DNA of 64,000 nt from Rhodanobacter panaciterrae (GCF_014651895.1 NZ_BMXT01000001.1:1302001-1366000); one strand, 5' to 3'. Positions 34,904 through 44,395 are shown, numbered from the stretch's first letter. The notes: generated by a model not told the origin, from the sequence alone. Numbers and translations: made by a program.

Positions 34904-35989
34904 TCAGCCGTGACGCTGGGCAAAGTCCTGCATGAATGCTGTCAGCACCTTCACGGCTTCCAGCGACACCGCGTTGTACAGCGAGGCACGCATACCTCCC
35001 ACCGCCTTGTGACCTTTCAGCGCAAGCAGACCCGCGGCTTCGGACTCCTTCAGGAACGCCGTATCCAGCGCGGCATCGTGCAGGGTAAATGGCACGTTCA
35101 TGCGTGAACGCGCAGACGGCTCGACCGGGCTGCGGTAATAACCACCCGACCCGTCGATGGCCTGATACAACAGCTCGGCCTTGGCGCGATTGCGCTCGCC
35201 GATCACCGCAATGCCACCCTGCTCCTGCAGCCACTGGAAGGTCAGCCCAGCCAGATACCAGCCCCAGGTATTGGGCGTGTTGAGCATCGAATCGTTCGCC
35301 GCGTGCTCGGCGTAGCGGAAGATCTTCGCCATCGGCCGACCAGCCCGCTGCAGCAGATCGCGGCGGATGATCATCAGCACCAAGCCGGAGGGGCCGATGT
35401 TCTTCTGCGCTCCAGCGTAGATCAGCCCGAAGCGCGAGACATCCAGCGGTTCGGACAAGATGTTCGAGGACATGTCCGCCACCAGCGGCACCGCATCCAC
35501 ATCGGGAATGTTGTGGAATTCCACGCCGTGGATCGTCTCGTTCGGCGTGTAATGCACATAGGCGGCCTGCGGATCGAGTTGCCAGCTTTCTCGTGCCGGC
35601 AGCTTCAGATAGTGATCGGCCTCACCGCTGGCGGCCACGTTCACTCGCACATAAGTCGCCGCCTCGCTGACCGCCTTTGCGCTCCAGTGGCCGCTGACGA
35701 TGTAGTCAGCGCTGTCGCCGGCACCGGCCAGATTCATCGGGATCTGCGCGAAGTGCTGGGTTGCGCCGCCTTGCAGGAACAGCACGGCGTAATCGGCGGG
35801 AATCGCCAGCAGCGCGCGCAGATCGGCTTCGGCCTGTGCGGCCATCTCGATGAAGCGCTTGCCGCGATGGGACTGCTCCATCACCGAGGCGCCGCTACCG
35901 TTCCAATCCAGCATCTCGCGCTGGGCGCGTTCAAGTACCGCCTGTGGCAAGGCTGCCGGACCGGCGCTGAAATTCCAGACTCTGCTCAC
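34904..35989 (-). CDS. serC: Phosphoserine aminotransferase
   Basis: A PLP enzyme making 3-phosphoserine for serine synthesis, and also acting in pyridoxine synthesis. The 361-residue protein begins MSRVWNFSAGPAALPQAVLE and has ASVMEQSHRGKRF, VADMSSNILSEPLDV and the PLP lysine in IYAGAQKNIGPSG, ending KALTAFMQDFAQRHG-like. It heads the leftward serC-pheA-aroA-kdsB run and is divergent from the LysM lipoprotein gene. Confidence 0.96.
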   Translation of the reverse strand: MSRVWNFSAGPAALPQAVLERAQREMLDWNGSGASVMEQSHRGKRFIEMAAQAEADLRALLAIPADYAVLFLQGGATQHFAQIPMNLAGAGDSADYIVSGHWSAKAVSEAATYVRVNVAASGEADHYLKLPARESWQLDPQAAYVHYTPNETIHGVEFHNIPDVDAVPLVADMSSNILSEPLDVSRFGLIYAGAQKNIGPSGLVLMIIRRDLLQRAGRPMAKIFRYAEHAANDSMLNTPNTWGWYLAGLTFQWLQEQGGIAVIGERNRAKAELLYQAIDGSGGYYRSPVEPSARSRMNVPFTLHDAALDTAFLKESEAAGLLALKGHKAVGGMRASLYNAVSLEAVKVLTAFMQDFAQRHG

Positions 35990-36117
35990 GTGCGCTTGCG
36001 TCCCGTCGAGGTGTTTCGCGCATTATGGCGCGGCGCAGCATGAAGCGGTCAACTTCGAGCTTTCGATGTTGACTTCCGGTCACTTGCGTAGGCTCGATGC
36101 GGTCGCGTCCGGAAACT

Positions 36118-36146
36118 TTGGCAGTGGCCAAACCCGCCGTTACACT
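36118..36146 (+). promoter_or_regulatory. Promoter of the LysM/TPR lipoprotein gene
   Basis: TTGGCA (36118-36123), a 17-base spacer and TACACT (36141-36146) fit a sigma-70 promoter 50 bases before the ATG. It is the best match in the gap between serC and this gene. Confidence 0.6.
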
Positions 36147-36195
36147 GGTGGAACGGTCTGGCAAGCAGGTCGTGGGCAATCATCATCAGGGGCGT

Positions 36196-37107
36196 ATGAC
36201 ATTGGCAACGCAGTCTCGTTTCGTCGGATCGTGGCTCAGACAAGCCATGCTCGTGGCCGTCCCGTTGAGCTTGCTGGGCGTAGCAGGTTGCGCTCAGGTC
36301 AATGCACTCAAATCGAAGGTCAATGGAAATTCGACCACCACGAGCGTGACGACGGTTACCCAGCCGCAGACCAGGCCGACACAACCATTCACTGCAATCG
36401 TTCACGAGCTTCAGCTCGGCCACTACAGCGACGGCGAGCAGGATCTGCGGCAGTATCTGACACAGCATCCAGGCGACCACCCGGCACAAGCCATGCTGCG
36501 CCAACTCACGGTCGACCCCAAACAGTCGCTCGGCTCCCGTTCGCGCTCCTATGTGGTGCAGGCTGGCGACTCATACAGCACCCTGGCGGCCCGCTATCTG
36601 GGCGACCCCGGATCATTCCTGATCCTGGCGCGCTATAACGGATCGACCAACCCATCCGTGTTGCGCACTGGCGAAACGATACATCTGCCTGTGTCCAGTT
36701 CCGGACCCGGCAACACCACCGATCCGGCGGCATCCACTGGCGACATGTCACTTTCATCCGGGGACAGCGCTCCCGTGGCCGAATTGCCGACCGCAAAGGC
36801 ACAGCGATTGCAGAGGGAGAGCCTGACCCTGCTCGATCAAGGACAGAATGATCAAGCCCTTACGCGGCTCGGCGAGGCCCTGTCCATCGAACCCAGGCTG
36901 AAACCCGCCGGACCACAAGCCGCCGCGCTGCGCGATCAGTTGCTGGGTTCCTACCACGAGCGCGCGATCGTGCTGTATCGCGATCAGCAACTGGATCAGG
37001 CCATCGCGTTATGGGATCGCGTGCTGGCGATCAACCCGAATTACGAGCCGGCGGTCATCTATCGGGCGCGGGCGCTCGAGCTCAAGCATCGGCTGAAACA
37101 GATTTGA
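36196..37107 (+). CDS. LysM- and TPR-containing lipoprotein
   Basis: A 303-residue lipoprotein: the signal peptide ends with the lipobox LLGVAGC (Cys at about residue 31). A Ser/Thr-rich stretch and a TPR-like region (about residues 55-110, LQLGHYSDGEQDLRQYL) follow. A LysM domain lies at about residues 115-165 (YVVQAGDSYSTLAARYLGDP, LRTGETIHLP) and binds peptidoglycan. C-terminal TPRs follow (ALTRLGEALSIEPR, QLDQAIALWDRVLAINPNYE). The start ATG 36196 has CAGGGG upstream. It converges with the kinase gene; envelope monitoring for that kinase is only a guess. Confidence 0.82.
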   Translation: MTLATQSRFVGSWLRQAMLVAVPLSLLGVAGCAQVNALKSKVNGNSTTTSVTTVTQPQTRPTQPFTAIVHELQLGHYSDGEQDLRQYLTQHPGDHPAQAMLRQLTVDPKQSLGSRSRSYVVQAGDSYSTLAARYLGDPGSFLILARYNGSTNPSVLRTGETIHLPVSSSGPGNTTDPAASTGDMSLSSGDSAPVAELPTAKAQRLQRESLTLLDQGQNDQALTRLGEALSIEPRLKPAGPQAAALRDQLLGSYHERAIVLYRDQQLDQAIALWDRVLAINPNYEPAVIYRARALELKHRLKQI

Positions 37108-37167
37108 ACTTTGCCGCGGATCGGGCCCGCCCTGTCACCCGGCACGCTGGATGAAAAATGGCATATC

Positions 37168-38871
37168 TCAGGTCGGTTCTTCATCAACCACGGCGGGTCT
37201 GATCATTTGCGTCGGTTGTGCGACATCGTCTGCGGCGACACGAGGGGATCGTTGTTCCGCAATATGGTGCCGCGTCTGCAGTGCGCCATTCATCAAGTTG
37301 AAAGCACTGAACAGTCGACCCAGCTCGTCCCTGCGTTCAAGGCGGATGCGGTAGCGAAAATCTCCCTGCGCAACCCGGACCAAGGCATCGCCGAGCATGT
37401 CCAGCAACGCCAGTGGTCGCCTGAACAGCCAGTAGGCGGCACCGACCAGGGCAACGAGCGTCAGCACGAGCACGGCAACGATGACCCACAAGGTCGTCTT
37501 CTGCGCCGCGCGCAGAGGCTCGTTGCTGATGCCAAGGCGTAGTTCACCGACGGTCTTGGTCTGGTAACTGATAGGTACGTCGAACAGCAGCATCTCGTCG
37601 TGACGCGTGCCGTCCACAACCTCACTGCTGTAGCTTTCGATGCCGTCCGATGACGACAGGTGTTTCTGCACGGTCGAAGCAGCCAATTTCTGCCCGATCT
37701 CCGCCTGATGCGTGCTGGCAATGATGTCGCCATGCCGGTCGGCAATGGCGAGATAGTGGATCTGCTGATTGCGTGCGACATCTTCCACCAGCGCGCGGGT
37801 GGCGGCGTGATCGCCAAGCAGCAGGTTCTCCGCCGATTCGCTGGCGACCATGCGTCCCAATGAGCTGCCAAAATCCAGTGCCAGACCGGTGACAGCAGCG
37901 TTCTGCTTGGCATGAATGGCTGCCAGACCCAGCAGCAAGACAAGGCACAGTGTGGCTCCCAGCACACCAGCCCAGCGCAATCGCAGCGAGATGATGCGGT
38001 TGGCCAAGGGCCTTTCATGCAATCGTTCATACTCGCGACGTGCTAGGCGCAGATCGTCGATGACTTCGGCACCGCGCTGGTAGCGTGCCTGTACGGTGGG
38101 AGCAAGCAAGGCATGCACGATGTCGGTCAGCATCGGCGGCGTGGCGGGATCATGTGGTTCGACTGAAGGGAGTGGCGAACGTTGCCGCTCCCTGATCAGG
38201 CGTCGCACGTCACTGGTTTCCGACCAGGGCAATTTGCCGGTGATCAGCCAGTAAAGCACCACACCCAGCGAAAACAGGTCACTTCGTGCATCGGCGGCCT
38301 CACCGCGCAAACGCTCCAGGGCCATGTACGCCGGCGTTCCACCAATCTCCCGACGCTCACCACCGTCGATATCGTGCATACCGCGACGATCGGCAATGCC
38401 GAAGTCGCTGATCTTGGCGGAGTGCAAGCCCTCGGCCAGCATGATGTTTTCCGGCTTGATGTCATGATGGATGACACCTTGCGCGTGGGCATAATCGAGT
38501 GCCGCGGCGATCTGGCTGGCCAGCTCGATGACCACCGGCAGAGGTGGCAATCCCTCGCTGGCGATTCGGCTGGCAAGCGTCTCGCCGGAGAGGCGCTCCA
38601 TGGCGATGTACGAGCGGCCGTCATCGGTCTCGCCCGCATCGAAAATCGTGACGATGTGGGGGTGGGTCAAATTGCCCGCCGCGCGGGCTTCGACCAGGAA
38701 CCGTTGCCTGTAGTCGGGATCGGAGGCCACTTCCCGGTGCAGGCACTTGATGGCCACCTGGCGTTCGATGCCGGGATCGAAGCCGGCATAGACGACAGCC
38801 ATCGCTCCTTCACCGAGGATGCCCTCGATGCGATAGCGACCAAGGGTTTTCGGCCAGGCACGCCCGCTCAT
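37168..38871 (-). CDS. Membrane Ser/Thr protein kinase with periplasmic sensor and HAMP
   Basis: A 567-residue protein. The Hanks-type kinase domain (about residues 12-285) shows the Gly loop GEGAMAVVY, Lys42 (VAIK), catalytic-loop HHDIKPEN (Asp137; the usual HRD Arg is His), and DFG (156-158). The APE motif is replaced by ALE (GTPAYMALERL). One membrane span (about 300-320) leads to a periplasmic domain of about 140 residues (IHYLAIADRHGDIIASTH) resembling Cache/PAS sensors, a second span (461-483) and a HAMP domain (484-535). FHA genes lie directly upstream on the same strand. Confidence 0.9.
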   Translation of the reverse strand: MSGRAWPKTLGRYRIEGILGEGAMAVVYAGFDPGIERQVAIKCLHREVASDPDYRQRFLVEARAAGNLTHPHIVTIFDAGETDDGRSYIAMERLSGETLASRIASEGLPPLPVVIELASQIAAALDYAHAQGVIHHDIKPENIMLAEGLHSAKISDFGIADRRGMHDIDGGERREIGGTPAYMALERLRGEAADARSDLFSLGVVLYWLITGKLPWSETSDVRRLIRERQRSPLPSVEPHDPATPPMLTDIVHALLAPTVQARYQRGAEVIDDLRLARREYERLHERPLANRIISLRLRWAGVLGATLCLVLLLGLAAIHAKQNAAVTGLALDFGSSLGRMVASESAENLLLGDHAATRALVEDVARNQQIHYLAIADRHGDIIASTHQAEIGQKLAASTVQKHLSSSDGIESYSSEVVDGTRHDEMLLFDVPISYQTKTVGELRLGISNEPLRAAQKTTLWVIVAVLVLTLVALVGAAYWLFRRPLALLDMLGDALVRVAQGDFRYRIRLERRDELGRLFSAFNLMNGALQTRHHIAEQRSPRVAADDVAQPTQMIRPAVVDEEPT

Positions 38872-38881
38872 CGAAGTGACA

Positions 38882-39406
38882 TCAGAAAAGCCACCAGGCC
38901 CACGCAGCCACGCCGGCCAGCACGATCAGCCCGAGCGCAAGGAGAACAGCGCGCCGTGGGCCGGCGGAGCCGTGATCGCGGGTCAGGAACACCAGCTCGG
39001 CATCCCCGAAGCGGATGTGATCGCCGTGCCTGAGCGTTGCCTGGTGAATCCGCTTGTCATTCACGAACGTGCCATTGGTCGACAACGTGTTCATGATGAT
39101 GCAGCGCCCTTGCTGATTCGTGATCCAGGCATGTGAGGAGGAGACGCTCGGGCCACTGACAACAATATCGTTGCTGGCGAGCCGGCCGATCGTCTGACGG
39201 CCCGGATGAATGGAAAACCGTCGTCCTCCGAGCTCCGGACTGATGCTCTCCAGAACCGGTTTGTGCACGCTGGGCCGTTCTTCGGGTGCCTTGTGTGCCT
39301 CGGACGCGAATTGACGCAAATCCTCTTGACTGAAGAATCGCGTCCCCTGCGGGCCGGAGGAACGCCGTCCGGGTGTGGCAGGCAAGATCGGGCGTGGGGT
39401 ATCCAT
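38882..39406 (-). CDS. FHA-domain protein with C-terminal membrane anchor
   Basis: A 174-residue protein. The forkhead-associated domain lies at about residues 65-145 (FSIHPGRQTIGRLASNDIVV, SVSSSHAWITNQQG, STNGTFVNDKRI), with the Arg, Ser and Asn residues that read phosphothreonine. A single span (AVLLALGLIVLAGVAAWAWW) ends the protein, so the FHA domain faces the cytoplasm. ATG 39406 (MDTPRPILPATPG) is chosen over longer frames. It lies 10 bases before the kinase gene, strongly suggesting that it binds the kinase or its substrates. Confidence 0.88.
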   Translation of the reverse strand: MDTPRPILPATPGRRSSGPQGTRFFSQEDLRQFASEAHKAPEERPSVHKPVLESISPELGGRRFSIHPGRQTIGRLASNDIVVSGPSVSSSHAWITNQQGRCIIMNTLSTNGTFVNDKRIHQATLRHGDHIRFGDAELVFLTRDHGSAGPRRAVLLALGLIVLAGVAAWAWWLF

Positions 39407-39530
39407 GGGGCGCTTCAGGCATCGTATCTGCCGGCATTGTAGCCGACCGCATGGCGGGTTCCGGCCGTGCATCACAAATCGTGAGAGCAATGGTCCCGAG
39501 TCCCGGGGGTCTGTCGCGCCACCGGCAGAC

Positions 39531-40298
39531 TCAGAAACGGATCAGCAACACCAGTGCGATACCCAGCGCCAGCACGGCGGCGGTAACGATCAGCCACCAC
39601 ACTTCGCCCGTTGGGCCAGCGGCCTCTTCGGGCAGGTGTGTCGGCAGCGGTTCCGCCATCACGATCTCGGGTTCGGGTTCCATGCCAGGTGCCTCGACCA
39701 CGAAACGATGCATGGCCACGCCGATCTGATCGTCGGGCAGCAGCGCCACCCGCTGCACGGCAACACCATTGACGCGCAGCGGGTGACGTTCGGATGGCTG
39801 GGTCGCTTCAAGCCGCAACTGACCGCCGTCCCAAAAAAGGCGCATTGCGGTGACGTCACCTTGCGGCAGCTCCAGTGCGCAACGGCCTTGCGGTCCGAGC
39901 TCCAGACTGTCCTGCAGCGACAACACCCGCCCGGACAATGGCCCGGCCACGGCGCGCAATGCCACCGTGCAGCGCCCCTGCTCCGGCACGCTCAGCGGCG
40001 GACGCAGGGCCGGATCCTGATCGGCACGCAGCAGCATGCGGCAGTCGCCGACGCTGACCACGTCGCCGGCACGCAGCAAGGCACGTTCGCGTACCGGCCG
40101 CGCATTGACGTAGATGCGGTCGGCCGACGGCAACACCTGCAGCACCCAGCCGCGACGATCCTGCTGGATGCGCAGGTGCTGGGGCGCTGCCTGGCTGGCC
40201 GCCAGCACGAGGTCATTGTCGGGCGCGCTGCCAATACGCAATTGCGCCTGCGTCCAGTGGAAATCCTCACGGGCCGCATTGGGAAATTCGATACGCAT
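39531..40298 (-). CDS. Double FHA-like protein with C-terminal membrane anchor
   Basis: A 255-residue protein with two FHA-like halves: residues 1-95 (AQLRIGSAPDNDLVLAASQ, PQHLRIQQDRRGW, IYVNARPVRERALLRAGDVV) and 105-205 (SLELGPQGRCALELP, LRVNGVAVQRVALLPDDQIG). The first keeps the GSxxxNDLV and VNxxP patterns; the second is more divergent and may not bind phosphopeptide. A terminal span (VWWLIVTAAVLALGIALVLL) anchors it. It is read toward the second FHA and kinase genes, probably as one transcript despite a 124-base gap. Confidence 0.8.
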   Translation of the reverse strand: MRIEFPNAAREDFHWTQAQLRIGSAPDNDLVLAASQAAPQHLRIQQDRRGWVLQVLPSADRIYVNARPVRERALLRAGDVVSVGDCRMLLRADQDPALRPPLSVPEQGRCTVALRAVAGPLSGRVLSLQDSLELGPQGRCALELPQGDVTAMRLFWDGGQLRLEATQPSERHPLRVNGVAVQRVALLPDDQIGVAMHRFVVEAPGMEPEPEIVMAEPLPTHLPEEAAGPTGEVWWLIVTAAVLALGIALVLLIRF

Positions 40299-40378
40299 GG
40301 ATCAACCGCCGGAAAGACCGCGAAACTCTAGCATGCAGCCGCATGGCATTAAGATGGGTTCTTCCCACGGAGCCCGCC

Positions 40379-40654
40379 ATGCCCAAGATCGATATCCACC
40401 GTCCGCATCAACTGTCGATCGCCGAGGCTCGTGCGGTGGTCGACCAGGTGGCCGCGCGCATGCACGAAAAGCTGGGCATGGAGGGACAGTGGCAAGGTGA
40501 CACATTGCGCTTTTCGCGGCCCGGGGTGACCGGCACGATCGCCGTCAGCAGCGATGCCATCCAGGTCCATGCGGAACTGGGCCTGATGCTGTCGCCATTG
40601 AAGGGCATGGTCGAGCAGGAGATCCGGCGCAAGCTGGATGAGCATTTCGCCTGA
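40379..40654 (+). CDS. Polyhydroxyalkanoate-system family protein
   Basis: A 91-residue protein of the PHA granule-region family (PHA_gran_rgn): MPKIDIHRPHQLSIAEARAV, VVDQVAARMHEKLGM and VHAELGLMLSPLKGMVEQEI. The family was named from PHA loci, but members without PHA genes nearby are common in Xanthomonadaceae and the molecular function is unclear. It is divergent from the FHA genes and stands before infA. Confidence 0.8.
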   Translation: MPKIDIHRPHQLSIAEARAVVDQVAARMHEKLGMEGQWQGDTLRFSRPGVTGTIAVSSDAIQVHAELGLMLSPLKGMVEQEIRRKLDEHFA

Positions 40655-40761
40655 TCCGGATGGATCAGGGCATTCCTTGATGTTTCTTTAACCAAATCCC
40701 TATTCGTGGCATAATCGTCGGCTTACGCAGCCATGACGGCTGCGCGTGAACCCCGGAACAC

Positions 40762-40980
40762 ATGGCCAAAGACGACGTCATCGAAATGGAAGGCACGGTC
40801 CAGGAGACCTTGCCCAACACCATGTTTCGTGTGCAATTGGAAAATGGGCACGTGATCATCGCCCACATTTCCGGCCGCATGCGCAAGCACTACATCCGCA
40901 TCCTCACCGGCGACAAGGTCAAGATCGAAATGACCCCGTACGACCTGAGCAAGGGACGCATCACGTACCGCATGAAGTAA
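40762..40980 (+). CDS. infA: Translation initiation factor IF-1
   Basis: A 72-residue OB-fold protein that binds the ribosomal A site during initiation. The sequence is the canonical bacterial IF-1 ([60 protein letters not shown]). A likely promoter (TTAACC, 16 bases, CATAAT ending near 40715) lies about 47 bases upstream. infA next to clpA and clpS is a common gammaproteobacterial arrangement. A terminator at 41056 closes the gene. Confidence 0.98.
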   Translation: MAKDDVIEMEGTVQETLPNTMFRVQLENGHVIIAHISGRMRKHYIRILTGDKVKIEMTPYDLSKGRITYRMK

Positions 40981-41055
40981 CCCTGCGGTCACGCCGTGGC
41001 TGTCGCGCCAGCGCGCAGCGATCCGGTAACGGGATAGTGGTGTCTTATTGATGCA

Positions 41056-41080
41056 AAAGGCGGCGCAATGCGCCGCCTTT
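41056..41080. terminator. Terminator between infA and clpA (convergent)
   Basis: AAAGGCGGCGC and GCGCCGCCTTT form a strong stem around AAT (41067-41069). A and T flanks suit both the rightward infA and leftward clpA transcripts. Confidence 0.82.
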
Positions 41081-41120
41081 GCTTTGTCCTGCGTTTGGCC
41101 ATCGAGGCCGGTCGGTGTGT

Positions 41121-43394
41121 TTACCCAACCACCACCGGCAGCTTTTCAGCTGCTTCGCAATCGACCTTCAGCTCGCCGTCGCGCACGCTCAGGCGCACCA
41201 CGCCGCCCTCGGCCAGCTTGCCGAACAGCAGTTCGTCGGCCAACGCACGCTTCACCTTCTCCTGGATCACTCGTGCCATCGGCCGTGCACCCATCTGCGG
41301 ATCGAAGCCATGCTCGGCCAGCCAGCGGCGGGCATCGGCGTCCACGTCCAGGCTTACGTGCTTGTCGGTCAACTGGCTTTCCAGTTCGATCAGGAACTTG
41401 TCGACCACGCGCAGGATGTGCTCGAAGTCGAGCGCGCTGAACTGGATGACCGCGTCCAGCCGGTTGCGGAACTCCGGCGTGAAGATGCGGCGGATCACTT
41501 CCATCGCATCCGACTCGTGCTTCTGCTCGACGAAGCCCATGCTGCGCCGCGCGGCGATCGCTGCGCCCGCGTTGGTGGTCATCACCACCACCACGTTCTT
41601 GAAGTTCGCTTCGCGACCGTTGGTATCGGTCAGCACGCCGCGATCCATCACCTGCAGTAGGATGTTGAACACATCCGGATGCGCCTTCTCGATCTCGTCC
41701 AGCAGCAGCACCGCATGCGGATGCTTGGTCACCGCCTCGGTCAGCAGGCCACCCTGGTCGAAACCGACATAGCCCGGAGGTGCGCCGACCAGCCGCGACA
41801 CCGAATGCCCTTCCATGTACTCGGACATGTCGAAACGGATCATCTCGATGCCCAGCTGCATGGCGAGCTGCTTGGTCACTTCGGTCTTGCCGACACCTGT
41901 CGGACCTGCAAGCAGGAAGCAGCCGATCGGCTTGGACGGATCGGCCAGGCCCGAGCGGGCCATCTTGATCGACGCAGCCAGCGCCTCGATCGCAGGATCC
42001 TGGCCAAACACCACCATCTTGAGGTTGCGTTCCAAGTTGCGCAGCACGTCGCGATCCGACGCCGAGACCTGCTTGGCCGGGATCCGCGCCATCTTGGCGA
42101 TGATGTACTCGACCTCGCTCACATCGACCTTGCCGGTGCGCTGATCCAGCGGCAGCAGCCGTTGTCGCGCGCCCGCCTCGTCGATCACGTCGATCGCCTT
42201 GTCCGGCAGCAGCCGATCGGGAATGTGCTTCACAGACAGGTCCACCGCAGCCTTCAGCGCCTCGTTGGTATACGCCACATGGTGGTGTTCCTCGAAGCGC
42301 GAACGCAGGCCCTTGAGGATCTCGATGCTGTCGGCCACGGTCGGCTCGACCACGTCGATCTTCTGGAAGCGACGGGCCAGCGCGCGGTCCTTCTCGAACA
42401 CGCCACGATATTCCTGGAACGTAGTCGAACCGATGCAGCGCAGCTCGCCGGAAGCCAGCATCGGCTTGATCAGGTTGCTGGCGTCCATGGTGCCACCCGA
42501 CGCCGAACCGGCACCGATGATGGTGTGGATCTCGTCGATGAACAGGATCGCGCCAGGCTGCTTCTTCAGTTGGGCGATCACGCCCTTCAGGCGTTTCTCG
42601 AAATCGCCACGGTACTTGGTGCCGGCCACCAGAGCGCCGAGATCCAGCGACCAGATCGTGGCGCTTTCCAGCACCTCCGGCACCTCGCCATCGACGATGC
42701 GCTTGGCCAGACCTTCGGCCAGTGCGGTCTTGCCCACGCCGGCTTCGCCGACATACAGCGGGTTGTTCTTGCGCCGGCGGCACAGCACCTGGATCGTGCG
42801 CTCGATCTCGTCGGCGCGCCCGATCAGCGGGTCGATCTTGCCTTCCAGCGCCAGTTCGTTGAGGTTGCTGGCGAACTCGTGCAGCGGATTGCCCTTCGGC
42901 TCGCCGCCCTCCTCGCCTTCGCGCTCGCCGCCACCGGACACGCCGGCCGCCGGCTCGTCGCCGATCTTGGCGATGCCGTGCGAAATGTAATTGACCACGT
43001 CGAGCCGGGTGATTTCCTGCTGGTGCATGAAATACACCGCGTGCGAATCCTTCTCGCCGAAGATCGCCACCAGCACGTTCGCGCCGGTGACCTCTTTCCG
43101 TCCCGAGGACTGCACGTGGTACACGGCACGCTGCAACACGCGCTGGAAACCCAGCGTCGGCTGCGTGTCGCGCTCATCGCCGTGCGGCAATACCGGCACG
43201 GTTTCGCTGATGATGCGCGTCAGTTCGCTCGACAGTCGTGGCAGATCCACGCCGCAGGCGCGCAGAGCGCCCAGTGCCGACTGGTTCTCAGTCAGCGCCA
43301 GCAGCAGGTGCTCCACCGTCATGAATTCATGGCGTTGTTCGCGGGCCTGCTTGTAGCAATGGCCGATGGTGACTTCCAGATCCTTGCTGAACAT
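41121..43394 (-). CDS. clpA: ATP-dependent Clp protease ATP-binding subunit ClpA
   Basis: A hexameric unfoldase feeding ClpP; with ClpS it degrades N-end-rule substrates. The 757-residue protein has the N-domain (MFSKDLEVTIGHCYKQAREQ), AAA+ module 1 (Walker A GEAGVGKTAL, VLFIDEIHTIIGAG-like) and module 2 (GPTGVGKTEV, VLLLDEIEKAHPDVF), and the C-terminal domain with FRNRLDAVIQF. The acidic Gly-rich linker EREGEEGGEPKGN follows the N-domain. It follows clpS on the same strand with a 66-base gap. Confidence 0.97.
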   Translation of the reverse strand: MFSKDLEVTIGHCYKQAREQRHEFMTVEHLLLALTENQSALGALRACGVDLPRLSSELTRIISETVPVLPHGDERDTQPTLGFQRVLQRAVYHVQSSGRKEVTGANVLVAIFGEKDSHAVYFMHQQEITRLDVVNYISHGIAKIGDEPAAGVSGGGEREGEEGGEPKGNPLHEFASNLNELALEGKIDPLIGRADEIERTIQVLCRRRKNNPLYVGEAGVGKTALAEGLAKRIVDGEVPEVLESATIWSLDLGALVAGTKYRGDFEKRLKGVIAQLKKQPGAILFIDEIHTIIGAGSASGGTMDASNLIKPMLASGELRCIGSTTFQEYRGVFEKDRALARRFQKIDVVEPTVADSIEILKGLRSRFEEHHHVAYTNEALKAAVDLSVKHIPDRLLPDKAIDVIDEAGARQRLLPLDQRTGKVDVSEVEYIIAKMARIPAKQVSASDRDVLRNLERNLKMVVFGQDPAIEALAASIKMARSGLADPSKPIGCFLLAGPTGVGKTEVTKQLAMQLGIEMIRFDMSEYMEGHSVSRLVGAPPGYVGFDQGGLLTEAVTKHPHAVLLLDEIEKAHPDVFNILLQVMDRGVLTDTNGREANFKNVVVVMTTNAGAAIAARRSMGFVEQKHESDAMEVIRRIFTPEFRNRLDAVIQFSALDFEHILRVVDKFLIELESQLTDKHVSLDVDADARRWLAEHGFDPQMGARPMARVIQEKVKRALADELLFGKLAEGGVVRLSVRDGELKVDCEAAEKLPVVVG

Positions 43395-43460
43395 TCGGAT
43401 CGTCTCCGCTTGAAAAGTTGAGCGGCCTTCAGCGCCGCGATGAGCACAAAATGGGGTCGC

Positions 43461-43787
43461 TCAGAGCTTTTCCATAGTGCACAACAACGGGTGCTGATGG
43501 GAACGTGAATATTCGTTGACGTGGGTTACCTTGGTTTCAGCCACCTCGCGAGTGAATACACCACATACGCCCTTGCCACGGGTATGTACATGCAGCATCA
43601 CCTGTACCGCCTGCTCCTGGTCCAGGTTGAAAAAGCCGCGCAACACCTCGACCACGAAATCCATCGGGGTGAAGTCGTCATTCAGCAGCAGCACCTGGAA
43701 CAGTGGCGGTCGCGCCACCTCGGGTTTGGCGGTTTCCAGCGCCAGACCGCGGCCGCTGTCGTGCTCATGTTCGGATTCGTGGGCCAT
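43461..43787 (-). CDS. clpS: ClpS adaptor protein
   Basis: A 108-residue adaptor that delivers N-end-rule substrates to ClpAP. After an acidic, flexible N-terminus come the conserved core motifs [40 protein letters not shown] and AETKV. Asp and His residues in NDDFTPMDF and MLHVHTRG form the N-degron pocket in the family. It stands directly upstream of clpA and is divergent from nudJ. Confidence 0.97.
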   Translation of the reverse strand: MAHESEHEHDSGRGLALETAKPEVARPPLFQVLLLNDDFTPMDFVVEVLRGFFNLDQEQAVQVMLHVHTRGKGVCGVFTREVAETKVTHVNEYSRSHQHPLLCTMEKL

Positions 43788-43909
43788 GGTTTCTTGGGGT
43801 GTGATCTCTGATACGAAGTATACGCCGCGCTGGATAAGTAGCTCTTTGCAGCGACCGTCTGCATAGGTAATGGCACAATGGCGGCTTTTCCAGCCCCTTG
43901 CCGTTCCCC

Positions 43910-44395
43910 ATGGTCGATTCCGTCCCCACTGCCGAGATCTGGCGCCCGCACGTCACCGTTGCCTGCGTGGTGGCTGACGGCGACCGTTACTTGATGGTGG
44001 AAGAAGAAGTAAACGGTCGGCTCGCCTACAACCAGCCTGCCGGCCATCTGGACGACGGCGAAAGCCTGGTTGCGGCCGCCTTGCGCGAGACGCTGGAGGA
44101 AACCGGCTGGACGGTGGAACTACAGCACCTGATCGGCGTGCACCAGTGGCGTAGCACCGAGCATGGTGACGCGGTCGTGCGTTTCAGCTTCGCCGCCCGT
44201 GCGGTCAGCCATGATCCGGATCGCCCGCTGGATACCGACATCCGCCGCGCGCTGTGGCTGACCCGTGCCGAAATCGCCGCACTGGGTGATCGCCTGCGCA
44301 GCCCGATGGTGCTGCTGAGCATCGACGCGTGGCTGGCAGGCCAGCGCCTGCCGCTGGACATGCTGAGTTATCTACCTGAAGGCGATCCGACGTGA
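43910..44395 (+). CDS. nudJ: NUDIX hydrolase, NudJ-like
   Basis: A 161-residue NUDIX protein with a complete box ([20 protein letters not shown], then TGW). ATG 43910 ([20 protein letters not shown]) is preferred to an in-frame TTG four codons upstream. NudJ of E. coli hydrolyses nucleoside di- and triphosphates and thiamin pyrimidine pyrophosphate. The assignment rests on the same gene order, nudJ-mnmA-hflD, and on the PHVTVACVV and YNQPAGHL context. It overlaps mnmA by four bases. Confidence 0.88.
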   Translation: MVDSVPTAEIWRPHVTVACVVADGDRYLMVEEEVNGRLAYNQPAGHLDDGESLVAAALRETLEETGWTVELQHLIGVHQWRSTEHGDAVVRFSFAARAVSHDPDRPLDTDIRRALWLTRAEIAALGDRLRSPMVLLSIDAWLAGQRLPLDMLSYLPEGDPT

